From: Rhizobium leguminosarum bv. viciae USDA 2370
Lineage (GTDB): Bacteria > Pseudomonadota > Alphaproteobacteria > Rhizobiales > Rhizobiaceae
Length of the DNA stretch: 64,000 bases
Assembly (NCBI RefSeq): GCF_002008365.1
Contig: NZ_MRDL01000047.1
Coordinates: forward strand, 368,379-432,378
Direction: 5' to 3'
Made by a program: the position numbers and the translations under genes. A model generated the notes under the pieces. It worked only from the letters and a program-made list of their open reading frames with translations. It did not search any database and was not told where the DNA came from. Of the stretch, positions 33,436 through 42,335 are shown one piece after another. Within the stretch, counting starts at the first letter, position 1. Each line of letters opens with the position of its first letter.

Positions 33436-34794
33436 TTACTTCGCGTTCAGGAACTCGCCGACTTCGAGCAGGCTGAACTCGTTATTGTCAGCCTTGTCGA
33501 CGGCGCGGCCGGCCGAGAAGGGCAGGTTGTTGTCGTTGCCGATGATGATGTGCGTGGCGTCGACGCGGTCGACGTTTTCGATCGTCACGAATGGCATGTC
33601 GTAGACGCCGTCCTTGCTGCCGGCCTTCTTCTTGTTGTCGGGGTCCTGGATGTTCAGGAGGTCGATATAGCCGATCTTGCGGACCGCCTTGCCGACATTG
33701 GCATCGTTGTACTCGATCTTGTAGACGCGCTTCAGCACGGCCGGAGCTTCGAAACAATCCGGCTTCGGCTGCTTCGGATCGGCGCAGGCCTTGTCCGTCG
33801 TGCCGGCGCCGTTATCGCGCTCGATGACGAGAGCGGTGGTGTCGTCGAGCATGTTGAAGTCGCCGATCGATACCCCCTTGTCTTCGAACGGATAAAGCCA
33901 GCTGCGGCCGGTCCACTTCTTGGAGGCGACATCGAATTCGATGACGCGGATGGCGGTGTGGCCATCGATGGTTTCCACAGTGCCGTCATCCTTGTAGATG
34001 GCCCCTTCGAGCAGGCCGTAGAGCTTGGCGCCGTCCTTCGACATAGCGAGGCCTTCGAAGCCGCCGGAGCGCTTCAGGTTGAAGACCGGCATCTTGGCGG
34101 CCGGGTTTGATGGAACCGAGAGAAGCGGATTGTCGGGCGAAAGCACCGGCTTGCCGTCGAGCGTCGTCGGAATGACGTCGGTGAGGCGGCCAGCGGTGTC
34201 GAACTTCAGGATGTAGGGACCGAATTCGTCGCCGAGCCAGAAGCCGTCGGCAACCGGCTGGATCGATTCGATGTCGAAGTCGGCACCGGTGAGATAGCGC
34301 GTGTCAGTACCTTCAAGCACGATCGGGAACGGAGCAATCTTGTTGGGGTCGGAGAGGAAGAGGTTCTTGACGACCTCAGCCTTGTTGCCGGCCCAGTCAA
34401 ACTTCATCTGGTGCAGGAAAACCATGGAGTCCGACGAGTTGGACTTCGAGCCGAAGCCGTTGTCGGAGAGCGTCCAGAACGTGCCGTCGGTCATCGTCTT
34501 GACGCCGGAGAATCCCTGGATCGGCTGGCCGTCGAAGGGAAGCTTCAGATCGGTGACACGGGCGCCGTCCTTACCGGGAACGGTGCCGAGCGCTTCGGTG
34601 CGCTTGCGGTCAGGCGTCGTGAACTTGCCAGCATACTTGAGGAATTCGGGGGCGTCGGCCGGTGCCGGAACCATGGTGTTGGCAGGCAGGATCGCCTGGC
34701 CGGCGAGCTTGGCCGGGAACTGCTGCTGGTCGGCCGAAGCGGAGCCGGCGACCAGGATGAAAAGCGATACGGAAGCAAAAAGGACGTTCTTCAT
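33436..34794 (-). CDS. secreted esterase-like protein of the phytase-like family
   Basis: A 452-residue exported protein: signal peptide at residues 1-21 (MKNVLFASVSLFILVAGSAS) followed by the phytase-like beta-propeller domain. Characteristic stretches are GFSGVKTMTDGTFWTLSDNGFG, DIESIQPVADGFWLGDEFGPYILKFD, GFEGLAMSKDGAKLYGLLEG and VIERDNGAG. Relatives include alkaline-phosphatase-type phosphoesterases, so release of phosphate from organic esters in the periplasm is plausible; enzyme proof is lacking. A candidate Pho box lies 51 bases upstream, and the ppk-ppx operon is its convergent neighbour. It has its own terminator. Confidence 0.88.
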   Translation of the reverse strand: MKNVLFASVSLFILVAGSASADQQQFPAKLAGQAILPANTMVPAPADAPEFLKYAGKFTTPDRKRTEALGTVPGKDGARVTDLKLPFDGQPIQGFSGVKTMTDGTFWTLSDNGFGSKSNSSDSMVFLHQMKFDWAGNKAEVVKNLFLSDPNKIAPFPIVLEGTDTRYLTGADFDIESIQPVADGFWLGDEFGPYILKFDTAGRLTDVIPTTLDGKPVLSPDNPLLSVPSNPAAKMPVFNLKRSGGFEGLAMSKDGAKLYGLLEGAIYKDDGTVETIDGHTAIRVIEFDVASKKWTGRSWLYPFEDKGVSIGDFNMLDDTTALVIERDNGAGTTDKACADPKQPKPDCFEAPAVLKRVYKIEYNDANVGKAVRKIGYIDLLNIQDPDNKKKAGSKDGVYDMPFVTIENVDRVDATHIIIGNDNNLPFSAGRAVDKADNNEFSLLEVGEFLNAK

Positions 34795-34844
34795 AATATC
34801 CCCGTGGAACGGATTGCAAAGGCCTTCCGCTTAGCAGGGCTTTA

Positions 34845-34862
34845 ATGTCAGCGAATTGACGG
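34845..34862 (-). promoter_or_regulatory. candidate Pho box upstream of the phytase-like gene
   Basis: Read on the minus strand: CCGTCAA (34862-34856), four bases, CTGACAT (34851-34845), matching 5 and 6 of 7 positions of CTGTCAT. It ends 50 bases before the start codon at 34794. Confidence 0.5.
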
Positions 34863-34888
34863 TTGGGTGAAGCTTTGGTGACGTACTT

Positions 34889-34990
34889 ACAGCGCAGCGC
34901 GTCTCCTCTGACGCGCAAAGGACGCTGCAACACTTTCAATTCTCGCATCGTGCTTTCCGAAAATCGATTCCGATTTTCGGGCCGATGCGG
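34889..34990. repeat. rhizobial mosaic repeat
   Basis: Module I (ACAGCGCAGCGCGTCTCC ... CAAAGGACGCTGCAACACTTT) followed by a hairpin module holding GCATCG, CGAAAATCGATTCCGATTTTCGG and CGATGC. It lies between the promoter of the phytase-like gene and the stop of the cyclase gene. Same arrangement as at 13911-14015. Confidence 0.8.
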
Positions 34991-35002
34991 CAGAGCCCTT
35001 GC

Positions 35003-36064
35003 TCAGCCGTGCAGAATGACCGCCGGCGTGTTCAACACGGTGACTGCGCGCGAGGAAAGCGCCATCACGCCGAGCGCCTGGCCGCGCCCCTTCACGGCGT
35101 GAGTGCCGAGATCCTCGCAGCTGACGTCGTCGGGAAAGTTCATGCGCCGGGCAAGCTCAGTGGAGATCAGCACCGGCCGGTTCAGGCTGCGGCAGAGCGT
35201 CTCCAGCCGGGCAGTGGTGTTCACCGTGTCGCCGAAATAGCTGATCTTGTGATGGTCGACGCCGATTTCGGCGGTGATGATTTCGCCTCCATGAAGGGCG
35301 GCGCGGAGCTTCGGCACCTGCCCATAGCTTTTCCGCCAGCCGGCGGCATTGGCTTCGATATCGCCGAGGATATCGAAGATGCAGCGCACGCAGCGCGCAT
35401 TTTTGACGCCGCGGGCAAGCGGCCAAGTGATGATCGCCGCATCGCCGACATAGTCGTTGATCATGCCCTTGTGGCGCCTGACCGGTTCGGCGAAAGTCGC
35501 AAACAGCGAGCTCAGCAGCTGCTGCGCCCTGAGGTCGCCGTGCTTTTCGGCAAAAGCCGTCGAATCGACGAGATCGATGAACAGGAAGACACGCTCTTCC
35601 CTAACCGGGTTGCGGTAGCGGCTAATGAGCATGCTGAGGAAAACCTCGCGGCCGAGCAGCTCTCGCACGCGCAAGACGAAGATCAGCAGCGCGCAGACCG
35701 TCAGCGCATAGAGGAAGACCTCGAACGGCATGATGACGAGATCGAGGAGCGATGCCGGCTTCAGCATGGCGAACGACCAGAGCAGCAGGCCGGCGCAGGC
35801 AAAGCCGATGCTCATCAGGATCTCGTAGATCACCAGCTCGGTAATGATGAAGGCGAAGGTCGGCAGCTTCTGGATGCGCCTGTAGAGCCGGCGAAACAGC
35901 ACCTTGCGCTCGAAGGCGATGATCGGCATGCCGATGAAGAGCGCGAAGATCGCGCCAATGACGGGCGTCTGGTTGGAGTAGAACATCAGATCATACATGA
36001 CGCCGCTGGCCGCGAGGACGATCGCGATCAGGATCCAATTCTGCGTCGGAGATATTTCCCGCAT
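35003..36064 (-). CDS. membrane-bound class III adenylate/guanylate cyclase
   Basis: A 353-residue protein. Residues about 8-130 hold around four hydrophobic segments (NWILIAIVLAASGVMYDLMFY, PVIGAIFALFIGM and others); a cytoplasmic class III cyclase domain follows at about 170-340. Both metal aspartates are present (FLFIDLVDST and NDYVGDAAIITW), with LHGGEIITAEIG and the transition-state region YFGDTVNTTARLE. The start ATG 36064 has GAGG upstream; one at 36088 is possible. Rhizobia carry many such cyclases; the activating signal is unknown. Confidence 0.9.
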   Translation of the reverse strand: MREISPTQNWILIAIVLAASGVMYDLMFYSNQTPVIGAIFALFIGMPIIAFERKVLFRRLYRRIQKLPTFAFIITELVIYEILMSIGFACAGLLLWSFAMLKPASLLDLVIMPFEVFLYALTVCALLIFVLRVRELLGREVFLSMLISRYRNPVREERVFLFIDLVDSTAFAEKHGDLRAQQLLSSLFATFAEPVRRHKGMINDYVGDAAIITWPLARGVKNARCVRCIFDILGDIEANAAGWRKSYGQVPKLRAALHGGEIITAEIGVDHHKISYFGDTVNTTARLETLCRSLNRPVLISTELARRMNFPDDVSCEDLGTHAVKGRGQALGVMALSSRAVTVLNTPAVILHG

Positions 36065-36137
36065 GCCGCCTCTGCGCCGTGATGTCACTTCCCGCCCATT
36101 GTTTCAGGCCGGAAAAAACCGTCAAGCGAATTCGAAA

Positions 36138-36247
36138 CTACAGCGTCCTTAGCGTGTCTTTTCGAGAGCCACTAAGGACGCTGTAGCACTTTGAATTGCT
36201 GCATAATTTTACCCTTAAATCGAGTCCGATTTAAGGAGTTAGGCAGC
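36138..36247. repeat. rhizobial mosaic repeat with perfect 15-bp arms
   Basis: Module I here forms a perfect dyad: CTACAGCGTCCTTAG (36138-36152) and CTAAGGACGCTGTAG (36172-36186). Module II follows, GCTGC...GCAGC at 36198-36247, with CCTTAAATCGAGTCCGATTTAAGG inside as its inner stem. It ends 4 bases before the rnd stop codon. Confidence 0.85.
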
Positions 36248-36251
36248 AACC

Positions 36252-37397
36252 TCAGAGGCTGACGGTTTCGACCTTCCGGTCGACGAAACGCAAGGCGATT
36301 GCGCCCTGGATCAGCTGCAGTGCCGGCTCGCCGAAAAGATCGCGCCGCCAGCCGTGCAGGGCAGCCACTTCGGCCTTCTCGCCCTCGGCGGCGATCCTGT
36401 CGAGATCCTCGCTGTTGGCGATGACCTTCGGCGCCACGCCGTGTTTTTCCGAAATCAGCTTCAGCAGCACCTTCAACAATTCGACGGCAGCAGCGGCCCC
36501 TTCGGGCGCCTGCGCCTGGCGTGGCACATGCGGCATATCGGCCTTCGGAAGAGCAAGCGCCGTGTTGACGGCCTCGATGACCGCGGCACCGGAAGTCGAG
36601 CGCTCCCAGCCCTTTGGAATGGTGCGCAGACGGCCGAGCGCCTCGGTATCCTTGGGTTGCTGCTGGGCGATCTCGTAGATCGCATCATCCTTCAGCACCC
36701 GCGAACGCGGCACGTTGCGGGCCCGCGCCTCGCGTTCGCGCCAGGCGGCGACATATTTCAGGATCGCCAGCTCCTGCGGCTTGCGCAGACGCATCTTCAG
36801 CCGCTGCCAGGCATCGTCGGGATGCATGTCGTAGGTTTCGCGCGACTCGAGAATGTCCATTTCCTCGGAGAGCCAGGAGGTGCGGCCTTCGCGATCGAGT
36901 TCCGCCTTCAGCGACAGGTAGACGTCGCGCAGGTGGGTGACGTCAGCCAGCGCATAATCCAGCTGTTTGTCCGAGAGCGGCCGGCGGCTCCAGTCGGTGA
37001 AGCGCGACGACTTGTCGATATGGACGTTCTTGATGCGGCTGACCAACTGGTCATAGGAGACGCTGTCGCCGAAGCCGCAGACCATGGCGGCGACCTGCGT
37101 GTCGAAGATCGGATGCGGAATGAGATTGCCGCGATTGAAGATGATTTCGATATCCTGGCGCGCCGCGTGAAAGACCTTCAGCACCTTCGGATCGGCCATC
37201 AGCTCGAAGAAGGGGGCGAGATCGATGCCCTTGGCCAGCGGATCGACGAGAACTTCCGTCGTCGGGCTTGCCATCTGGATCAGGCAGAGCTCCGGCCAGA
37301 AGGTCGTTTCGCGCAGGAATTCGGTGTCGATGGTGATGAAGTCGGACTTGGCCAGCTCTTTGCAGGCGGCCGCCAAATCGGCGGTGGTTTCGATCAT
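36252..37397 (-). CDS. rnd: ribonuclease D
   Basis: A 381-residue 3'-5' exoribonuclease acting in tRNA 3'-end maturation. The DEDDy exonuclease motifs are in order: FITIDTEFLRE (DxE), FHAARQDIEIIF, and YALADVTHLRDVY (YxxxD). An HRDC domain follows from about residue 210 (AWREREARARNVPRSRVLKDDAIYEIA). A second, C-terminal HRDC-like part completes the normal length. It starts upstream of a small gap next to the multicopper oxidase gene, in the same direction. Confidence 0.96.
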   Translation of the reverse strand: MIETTADLAAACKELAKSDFITIDTEFLRETTFWPELCLIQMASPTTEVLVDPLAKGIDLAPFFELMADPKVLKVFHAARQDIEIIFNRGNLIPHPIFDTQVAAMVCGFGDSVSYDQLVSRIKNVHIDKSSRFTDWSRRPLSDKQLDYALADVTHLRDVYLSLKAELDREGRTSWLSEEMDILESRETYDMHPDDAWQRLKMRLRKPQELAILKYVAAWREREARARNVPRSRVLKDDAIYEIAQQQPKDTEALGRLRTIPKGWERSTSGAAVIEAVNTALALPKADMPHVPRQAQAPEGAAAAVELLKVLLKLISEKHGVAPKVIANSEDLDRIAAEGEKAEVAALHGWRRDLFGEPALQLIQGAIALRFVDRKVETVSL

Positions 37398-37573
37398 ATC
37401 ATTTCATTCGCAAGGAAAAGGTCGGTTAAACCTTCCTTCTCCTTTCGGTTCGATATGTCAATACAACAGCATACGCTTCGAGCATTGCTGGCGAAGAATC
37501 ACGTCTAAACTGAGGCATGGCGCGAACGCCGGCGCGAAGCAAAGCTGCAATCGCGGCGAAAGCGCGGGCTGTC

Positions 37574-38965
37574 TCAGCTTACCCTGAGATAGCTCGTCAT
37601 CCCCGTCTTCTGATGCTCGATGATATGGCAATGCAGCAGCCAGTCGCCGGGATTGTCGGCGACGAAGGCAAGCTGCACCTTCTCGTCCGGCTGAATGAGA
37701 TAGGTATCGGACACCTGCGGCATCACCTCGCGCGTCGAGGAGGAGACCACCGTGAAGCTCATCCCGTGCAGATGAATCGGATGGGCATGCGGCGTAGTAT
37801 TCTCCAGATTAAAGACATAGCTCTTGCCGAGCTTCAATTCCGCAAGCGGCGCCGTCGGATCGGGCGTATCGCCTGGCCACGGCACCTTGTTGATTGCCCA
37901 GAAACTGTAGCCCAGCGTGCCGCAGATGCTTTCAACAGCGGCATTCTCGGCGGTGGCGCTCAGTATCAACGGGATCTGCTCAGCGGCGGAAAGATCGGCT
38001 TTCGGGACGGGATTCTCGACAAGCGGCCCGAGATCGCCGATATCGCGCTTCAGCGATGATCCGACCGCGCGCAGGCTGGCGATCGTCTTCGGCGTCGTGC
38101 CGCGGATATCCTCGAGCGTTGCGACCGCACCTTCACCATCCGGCATGCGCACTGCAAGATCGAGCCGTTGACCCGGTCCGATCTGCAGGAGGTCGAGGGA
38201 AAAGCGCTTCGGCACCGGATTGCCGTCGATCGCAATCACGGTCGCATCGGCGCCTTCCATCTTCAGCGAGAAGATCCGCGTCACGTCGGTCACGGCGATG
38301 CGCAGCCGCACCAGTCCGCCGGCTGGCGCGTCATATCGCGGTTCCTGATGCCAGTTGGCGGTGCGCACCGTGCCGTAGGTACCGGTCTTGGCAGCGTCCC
38401 GCGGCCGGAAGGGAGCGATGAATTGCCCGTCGCCGCCGAGCCGCCAGTCACGCAGGTTCAGCACCACTTCGGCATCGAACTCCGGATCGGTCGGATCTTC
38501 GACGACGATGATGCCGGTCATGCCGTGCCCCATCTGCGTCAGCGTGTTGCAATGCGGATGATACCAGAAGGTGCCGGCATCGGGCGGCGTGAAGGCATAA
38601 TCGAAGCTGTCGCCGGTATAGATGTAGGGCTGCGTCATGAACGGCACGCCGTCCATGCGATTATCGATGCGAAGCCCGTGCCAGTGGATCGTCGTCGGCT
38701 CGTCGAGGCCGTTTTTCAGCCGCGCCGCATAGGGTCGCCCCTTTGTCATCCTCAGAACCGGCGGCATGCCGTCATGACCCCAGCTCATGATATCCCTGGT
38801 CGGTCCCGCCTCGGTCAGCATGGCTTCGGTTTTCACTGCCGTCAGCAGCTGCGGCTCGGGAGCTGCCTCGGCAAGCCCGAATTTACCGGCAACGCCGATG
38901 CCGACACCATAGGCGCCCGCGACAGCGGATGCCTTCAAGAGGTTGCGGCGGGTCAGGAGAGGCAT
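37574..38965 (-). CDS. Tat-exported multicopper oxidase
   Basis: A 463-residue periplasmic enzyme. The N-terminus TRRNLLKASAVAG is a twin-arginine signal. Copper sites are complete: THWHGLR and WYHPHCNTLTQMGHG in cupredoxin domain 1, HPIHLHGMSF and WLLHCHIIEHQKTGM in the last domain, giving type 1 and trinuclear centres. The enzyme oxidises phenols or Cu(I) with reduction of O2 to water; CueO-type copper protection and laccase-type activity are both possible. No methionine-rich CueO insert is evident. It stands between rnd and aspS without a clear operon. Confidence 0.93.
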   Translation of the reverse strand: MPLLTRRNLLKASAVAGAYGVGIGVAGKFGLAEAAPEPQLLTAVKTEAMLTEAGPTRDIMSWGHDGMPPVLRMTKGRPYAARLKNGLDEPTTIHWHGLRIDNRMDGVPFMTQPYIYTGDSFDYAFTPPDAGTFWYHPHCNTLTQMGHGMTGIIVVEDPTDPEFDAEVVLNLRDWRLGGDGQFIAPFRPRDAAKTGTYGTVRTANWHQEPRYDAPAGGLVRLRIAVTDVTRIFSLKMEGADATVIAIDGNPVPKRFSLDLLQIGPGQRLDLAVRMPDGEGAVATLEDIRGTTPKTIASLRAVGSSLKRDIGDLGPLVENPVPKADLSAAEQIPLILSATAENAAVESICGTLGYSFWAINKVPWPGDTPDPTAPLAELKLGKSYVFNLENTTPHAHPIHLHGMSFTVVSSSTREVMPQVSDTYLIQPDEKVQLAFVADNPGDWLLHCHIIEHQKTGMTSYLRVS

Positions 38966-39218
38966 GCGGAGGCTCCACGATGAGAATGCCGATCCTTGTA
39001 AAGTTGACCGACATCTTCATCAATACAGGAAACGCGGCCAAACTGCCGCAGCATACCGGTCGCAGCCTCGCCATAAACGCGTGCCAAACGCCCGGCCGCG
39101 TGCGCCAAGCCTTGACAAATCGGAGCGTCCATGCGCTTTTCCGCCCGATTTTCTTGTCGGCGCTTGAGGGTCTTGGAACCCTTGTGCCGTCTTAAGCCAC
39201 ATGCCAGGATTTGAGATC

Positions 39219-41009
39219 ATGCATCGCTACCGCAGCCACACATGCGCCGCCCTCCGCAAGACGGATGTCGGCTCGACCGTCCGTATTTCCGGCTGGGTTC
39301 ACCGCGTTCGCGACCATGGCGGCGTTCTTTTCATCGACCTTCGCGACCATTACGGCATCACTCAGGTCGTCGCCGATCCCGACAGCCCGGCCTTCAAGAT
39401 GGCGGAAACCGTGCGTGGCGAATGGGTCATCCGTATCGACGGCCTCGTCAAGGCCCGTACCGAAGACACCGTCAACAAGGCCATGGCAACAGGCGAGATC
39501 GAACTCTACGCGCAGGAGATCGAAGTTCTCTCCGCCGCCAAGGAACTGCCGCTGCCGGTCTTCGGCGAGCCGGATTATCCGGAAGACGTCCGCTTGAAGT
39601 ATCGCTTCCTCGATCTTCGCCGCGAAACGCTGCACAAGAACATCGTCAAGCGCACCCAGGTGATCTCCGCCATGCGCCGCGAAATGGGCAATGTCGGCTT
39701 CACCGAATATACGACGCCGATCCTGACGGCCTCCTCGCCGGAAGGCGCACGCGACTTCCTCGTGCCGTCGCGCATTCATCCCGGCACCTTCTATGCGCTG
39801 CCGCAGGCGCCGCAGCAGTACAAGCAGCTGCTGATGGTTGCAGGCTTCGACCGCTACTTCCAGATCGCGCCCTGCTTCCGCGACGAAGACCCGCGTGCCG
39901 ATCGCCTGCCGGGCGAATTCTACCAGCTCGACCTCGAAATGAGCTTCGTCACCCAGGAAGACGTCTGGGACACGATGGGTCCGCTGATGACCGGCATTTT
40001 CGAAGAGTTCGCCGAAGGCAAGCCGGTCACCAAGGAATGGCCGCGCATCCCCTACGACGAGGCGATCCGTAAATATGGTTCGGACAAGCCGGACCTGCGC
40101 AACCCCATCGTCATGGAAGCGGTCACCGAACATTTCGCCGGCTCCGGCTTCAAGGTTTTCGCAGGCATGATCGCCTCCAACCCGAAGGTCGAGATCTGGG
40201 CTATTCCGGCCAAGACCGGCGGTTCCAGAGCGTTCTGCGATCGCATGAATGCCTGGGCGCAGTCGACCGGTCAGCCTGGCCTCGGCTACATCTTCTGGCG
40301 CAAGGAAGGTGACAAGCTCGAGGGCGCCGGCCCGCTTGCAAAGAACATCGGCGAGGAGCGCACCGACGCGATCCGTACCCAGCTCGGCCTCGATGACGGT
40401 GACGCCTGCTTCTTCGTTGCCGGCGATCCGGCGAAGTTCTACAAGTTTGCCGGTGAAGCCCGCACCAAAGCCGGCGAAGAGCTGAACCTCGTCGATCGCG
40501 ACCGTTTCGAACTCTGCTGGATCGTCGACTTCCCGTTCTTCGAATGGAGCGAGGAAGAAAAGAAGGTCGATTTCGCGCACAACCCGTTCTCCATGCCGCA
40601 GGGCGGCCTCGATGCGCTGCAGAACCAGGATCCGCTGACGATCAAGGCGTTCCAGTATGACGCCGTCTGCAACGGCTTCGAAATCGCCTCGGGCTCGATC
40701 CGTAACCAGTCGCCGGAAACCATGGTCGCCGCCTTCGAGAAGGTCGGCCTCAGCCAGCAGGATGTCGAAGACCGTTTCGGCGGCCTCTACCGCGCCTTCC
40801 AGTACGGCGCGCCGCCGCATGGCGGTGCTGCTTTCGGCATCGACCGTATCGTCATGCTGCTCGTCGGCGCGAAGAACCTGCGCGAAATCTCGCTCTTCCC
40901 GATGAACCAGCAGGCCCAGGACCTGCTGATGGGCGCGCCGAGCCCGGCAACGCCGACGCAACTGCGTGAGCTCTCTATCCGGCCGATCCCGCCGGTCAAG
41001 AAGGACTGA
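39219..41009 (+). CDS. aspS: aspartyl-tRNA synthetase
   Basis: A 596-residue class II synthetase. The start MHRYRSHTCAALRK is the typical alphaproteobacterial start, with the OB-fold anticodon domain at residues 1-105 (GWVHRVRDHGGVLFIDLRD). Class II motif 2 is FRDEDPRADRLPGEFYQLDLEMSF, a bacterial GAD insert follows in the middle, and motif 3 is GIDRIVMLL near residue 540. An ATG 18 bases earlier is in frame but not needed. It ends before a bidirectional terminator. Confidence 0.97.
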   Translation: MHRYRSHTCAALRKTDVGSTVRISGWVHRVRDHGGVLFIDLRDHYGITQVVADPDSPAFKMAETVRGEWVIRIDGLVKARTEDTVNKAMATGEIELYAQEIEVLSAAKELPLPVFGEPDYPEDVRLKYRFLDLRRETLHKNIVKRTQVISAMRREMGNVGFTEYTTPILTASSPEGARDFLVPSRIHPGTFYALPQAPQQYKQLLMVAGFDRYFQIAPCFRDEDPRADRLPGEFYQLDLEMSFVTQEDVWDTMGPLMTGIFEEFAEGKPVTKEWPRIPYDEAIRKYGSDKPDLRNPIVMEAVTEHFAGSGFKVFAGMIASNPKVEIWAIPAKTGGSRAFCDRMNAWAQSTGQPGLGYIFWRKEGDKLEGAGPLAKNIGEERTDAIRTQLGLDDGDACFFVAGDPAKFYKFAGEARTKAGEELNLVDRDRFELCWIVDFPFFEWSEEEKKVDFAHNPFSMPQGGLDALQNQDPLTIKAFQYDAVCNGFEIASGSIRNQSPETMVAAFEKVGLSQQDVEDRFGGLYRAFQYGAPPHGGAAFGIDRIVMLLVGAKNLREISLFPMNQQAQDLLMGAPSPATPTQLRELSIRPIPPVKKD

Positions 41010-41029
41010 GATCGTCTGATCCCGAATGC

Positions 41030-41057
41030 AAAAGCCCGGCAAATCGCCGGGCTTTTC
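41030..41057. terminator. bidirectional rho-independent terminator
   Basis: Perfect 11-bp stem AAAAGCCCGGC (41030-41040) and GCCGGGCTTTT (41046-41056) around AAATC. It has T-runs on both strands, so it ends both aspS and the convergent serine hydrolase gene. Confidence 0.9.
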
Positions 41058-41072
41058 GTTTGGTTCGGTCGC

Positions 41073-42242
41073 TCACAATGCCGCGTAGATCGCCTCGCGA
41101 AGATCGACTGTGAACTTGCCCCACATGCCTTCCAGTGTCGTGTTGGTCAGCGCAACGACGGTCAGCCCGTTGACGGGGTCGATGAACCAGCTATGGCCGT
41201 AGACGCCGCCCCATTTCAGCGTGCCCTTGGGGAAGGGGACGCCTGCCTCGGCCGGATTGGTGATAACAGACCAGCCGAAGCCAAAGCCGGAGCCGGGTTC
41301 ATGCTGCTGGCGGCGCCCGCCGGCTTGGTCAGTCATCATCATCCCTACGGTTTCGGTCGAGAGTAGCGGCGCGCCACCCCTACGGATGGTATCGAGTATG
41401 GCCAGGACGTCACCCGCCGTTCCCGCCATGCCGGCGCCGCCGGAATGATAGGAGGCGGGGTCGAAGATGCGGTTCGGCGCGAAGCGGATGGGACCCATCA
41501 GCGACATCACCAGCGCATTCTCGCCCATCAGCGCCGGCTCCGGCGAGGCATTCATATAGGCCGCGGCAAGCCGACGGCGGTCGCGCACGGAAAACGCGGT
41601 ATCGGCAAGGCCAAGCGGTTTCGTCACCAGATCAGCGACGGCATCGCCCAACGGCACTCCCGTTTCCGCCTCGATGATGCCGCCCAGAACATCCATGGCG
41701 ACGGAATATTGCCAGTCACTGCCCGGCGCAAAGCGCAGCGGCACGCTGGCGATCCGCCGCAGGTTCTCGGCCAGCGGCAGTCCCGGTTCGGCAAGGCCGT
41801 CGGAAACGCCGGCGCTGATATAGGAACCGCCGTCCTCTTCGGAAAAGCTGTAGCCAAGGCCGGACGTATGGGTCAGCAGGTGGCGGATGCGGATGATCGC
41901 CTCTCCGCCGTCAGGCAGCCTCGGACGGAAATCCGGCAGCCATCTCGTCACGGCGTCGTCGAGCCCGATTCTTGCCTGCTCGACGAGCCGCATCGCGGCG
42001 ATGGTGACGATCGGCTTGGTGATGGAGGCAAGCCTGAAGATGGTGTCCTCGCGCATCGGCAGACCGCTTTCGCGGTCGGCAAGGCCGTCGGCGTGGTGAT
42101 GGACGATCTCTCCGTCGCGGGCAACGAGTACCACCGTCCCCACAAGCCGTTTGTCGTCGAGCGCGCTTGTGATTGCCGCATCAACCGCTGCGGCAAGGGA
42201 TGAATTCCTGTCGGCGTCTGCCATTTCGAGGGGAAGACTCAT
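41073..42242 (-). CDS. serine hydrolase, beta-lactamase (class C / EstB) fold
   Basis: A 389-residue protein without a clear signal peptide, so probably cytoplasmic. The nucleophile motif SITK (SxxK) is in FRLASITKPIVTIAAMRLVE near residue 75, followed by the Tyr motif WQYSVAMDVLGGIIE (YSV, as in EstB-type esterases), then the C-terminal GGVYGHSWFIDP (HxG-type third motif, here GHS). This pattern fits esterases and peptidases more than true beta-lactamases. The ATG at 42242 gives a normal length; the frame continues open far upstream on this strand, but that part lies over the divergent TetR gene and is a shadow. Confidence 0.9.
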   Translation of the reverse strand: MSLPLEMADADRNSSLAAAVDAAITSALDDKRLVGTVVLVARDGEIVHHHADGLADRESGLPMREDTIFRLASITKPIVTIAAMRLVEQARIGLDDAVTRWLPDFRPRLPDGGEAIIRIRHLLTHTSGLGYSFSEEDGGSYISAGVSDGLAEPGLPLAENLRRIASVPLRFAPGSDWQYSVAMDVLGGIIEAETGVPLGDAVADLVTKPLGLADTAFSVRDRRRLAAAYMNASPEPALMGENALVMSLMGPIRFAPNRIFDPASYHSGGAGMAGTAGDVLAILDTIRRGGAPLLSTETVGMMMTDQAGGRRQQHEPGSGFGFGWSVITNPAEAGVPFPKGTLKWGGVYGHSWFIDPVNGLTVVALTNTTLEGMWGKFTVDLREAIYAAL

Positions 42243-42261
42243 CAGATTAAACCTTCTATAA

Positions 42262-42321
42262 TCACAATGACCGTTCCTGAATATAGAAAGCCGTTTTGAA
42301 TTTCTAGAGTGATCATTGTGA
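42262..42321. promoter_or_regulatory. inverted half-sites between the serine hydrolase and tetR genes
   Basis: TCACAATGA at 42262-42270 and its exact inverse TCATTGTGA at 42313-42321, 42 bases apart, flank the divergent promoter space. They would place one site near each start codon. Control by the neighbouring TetR protein is a reasonable inference. Confidence 0.5.
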
Positions 42322-42335
42322 AAAATAGCACTGAC

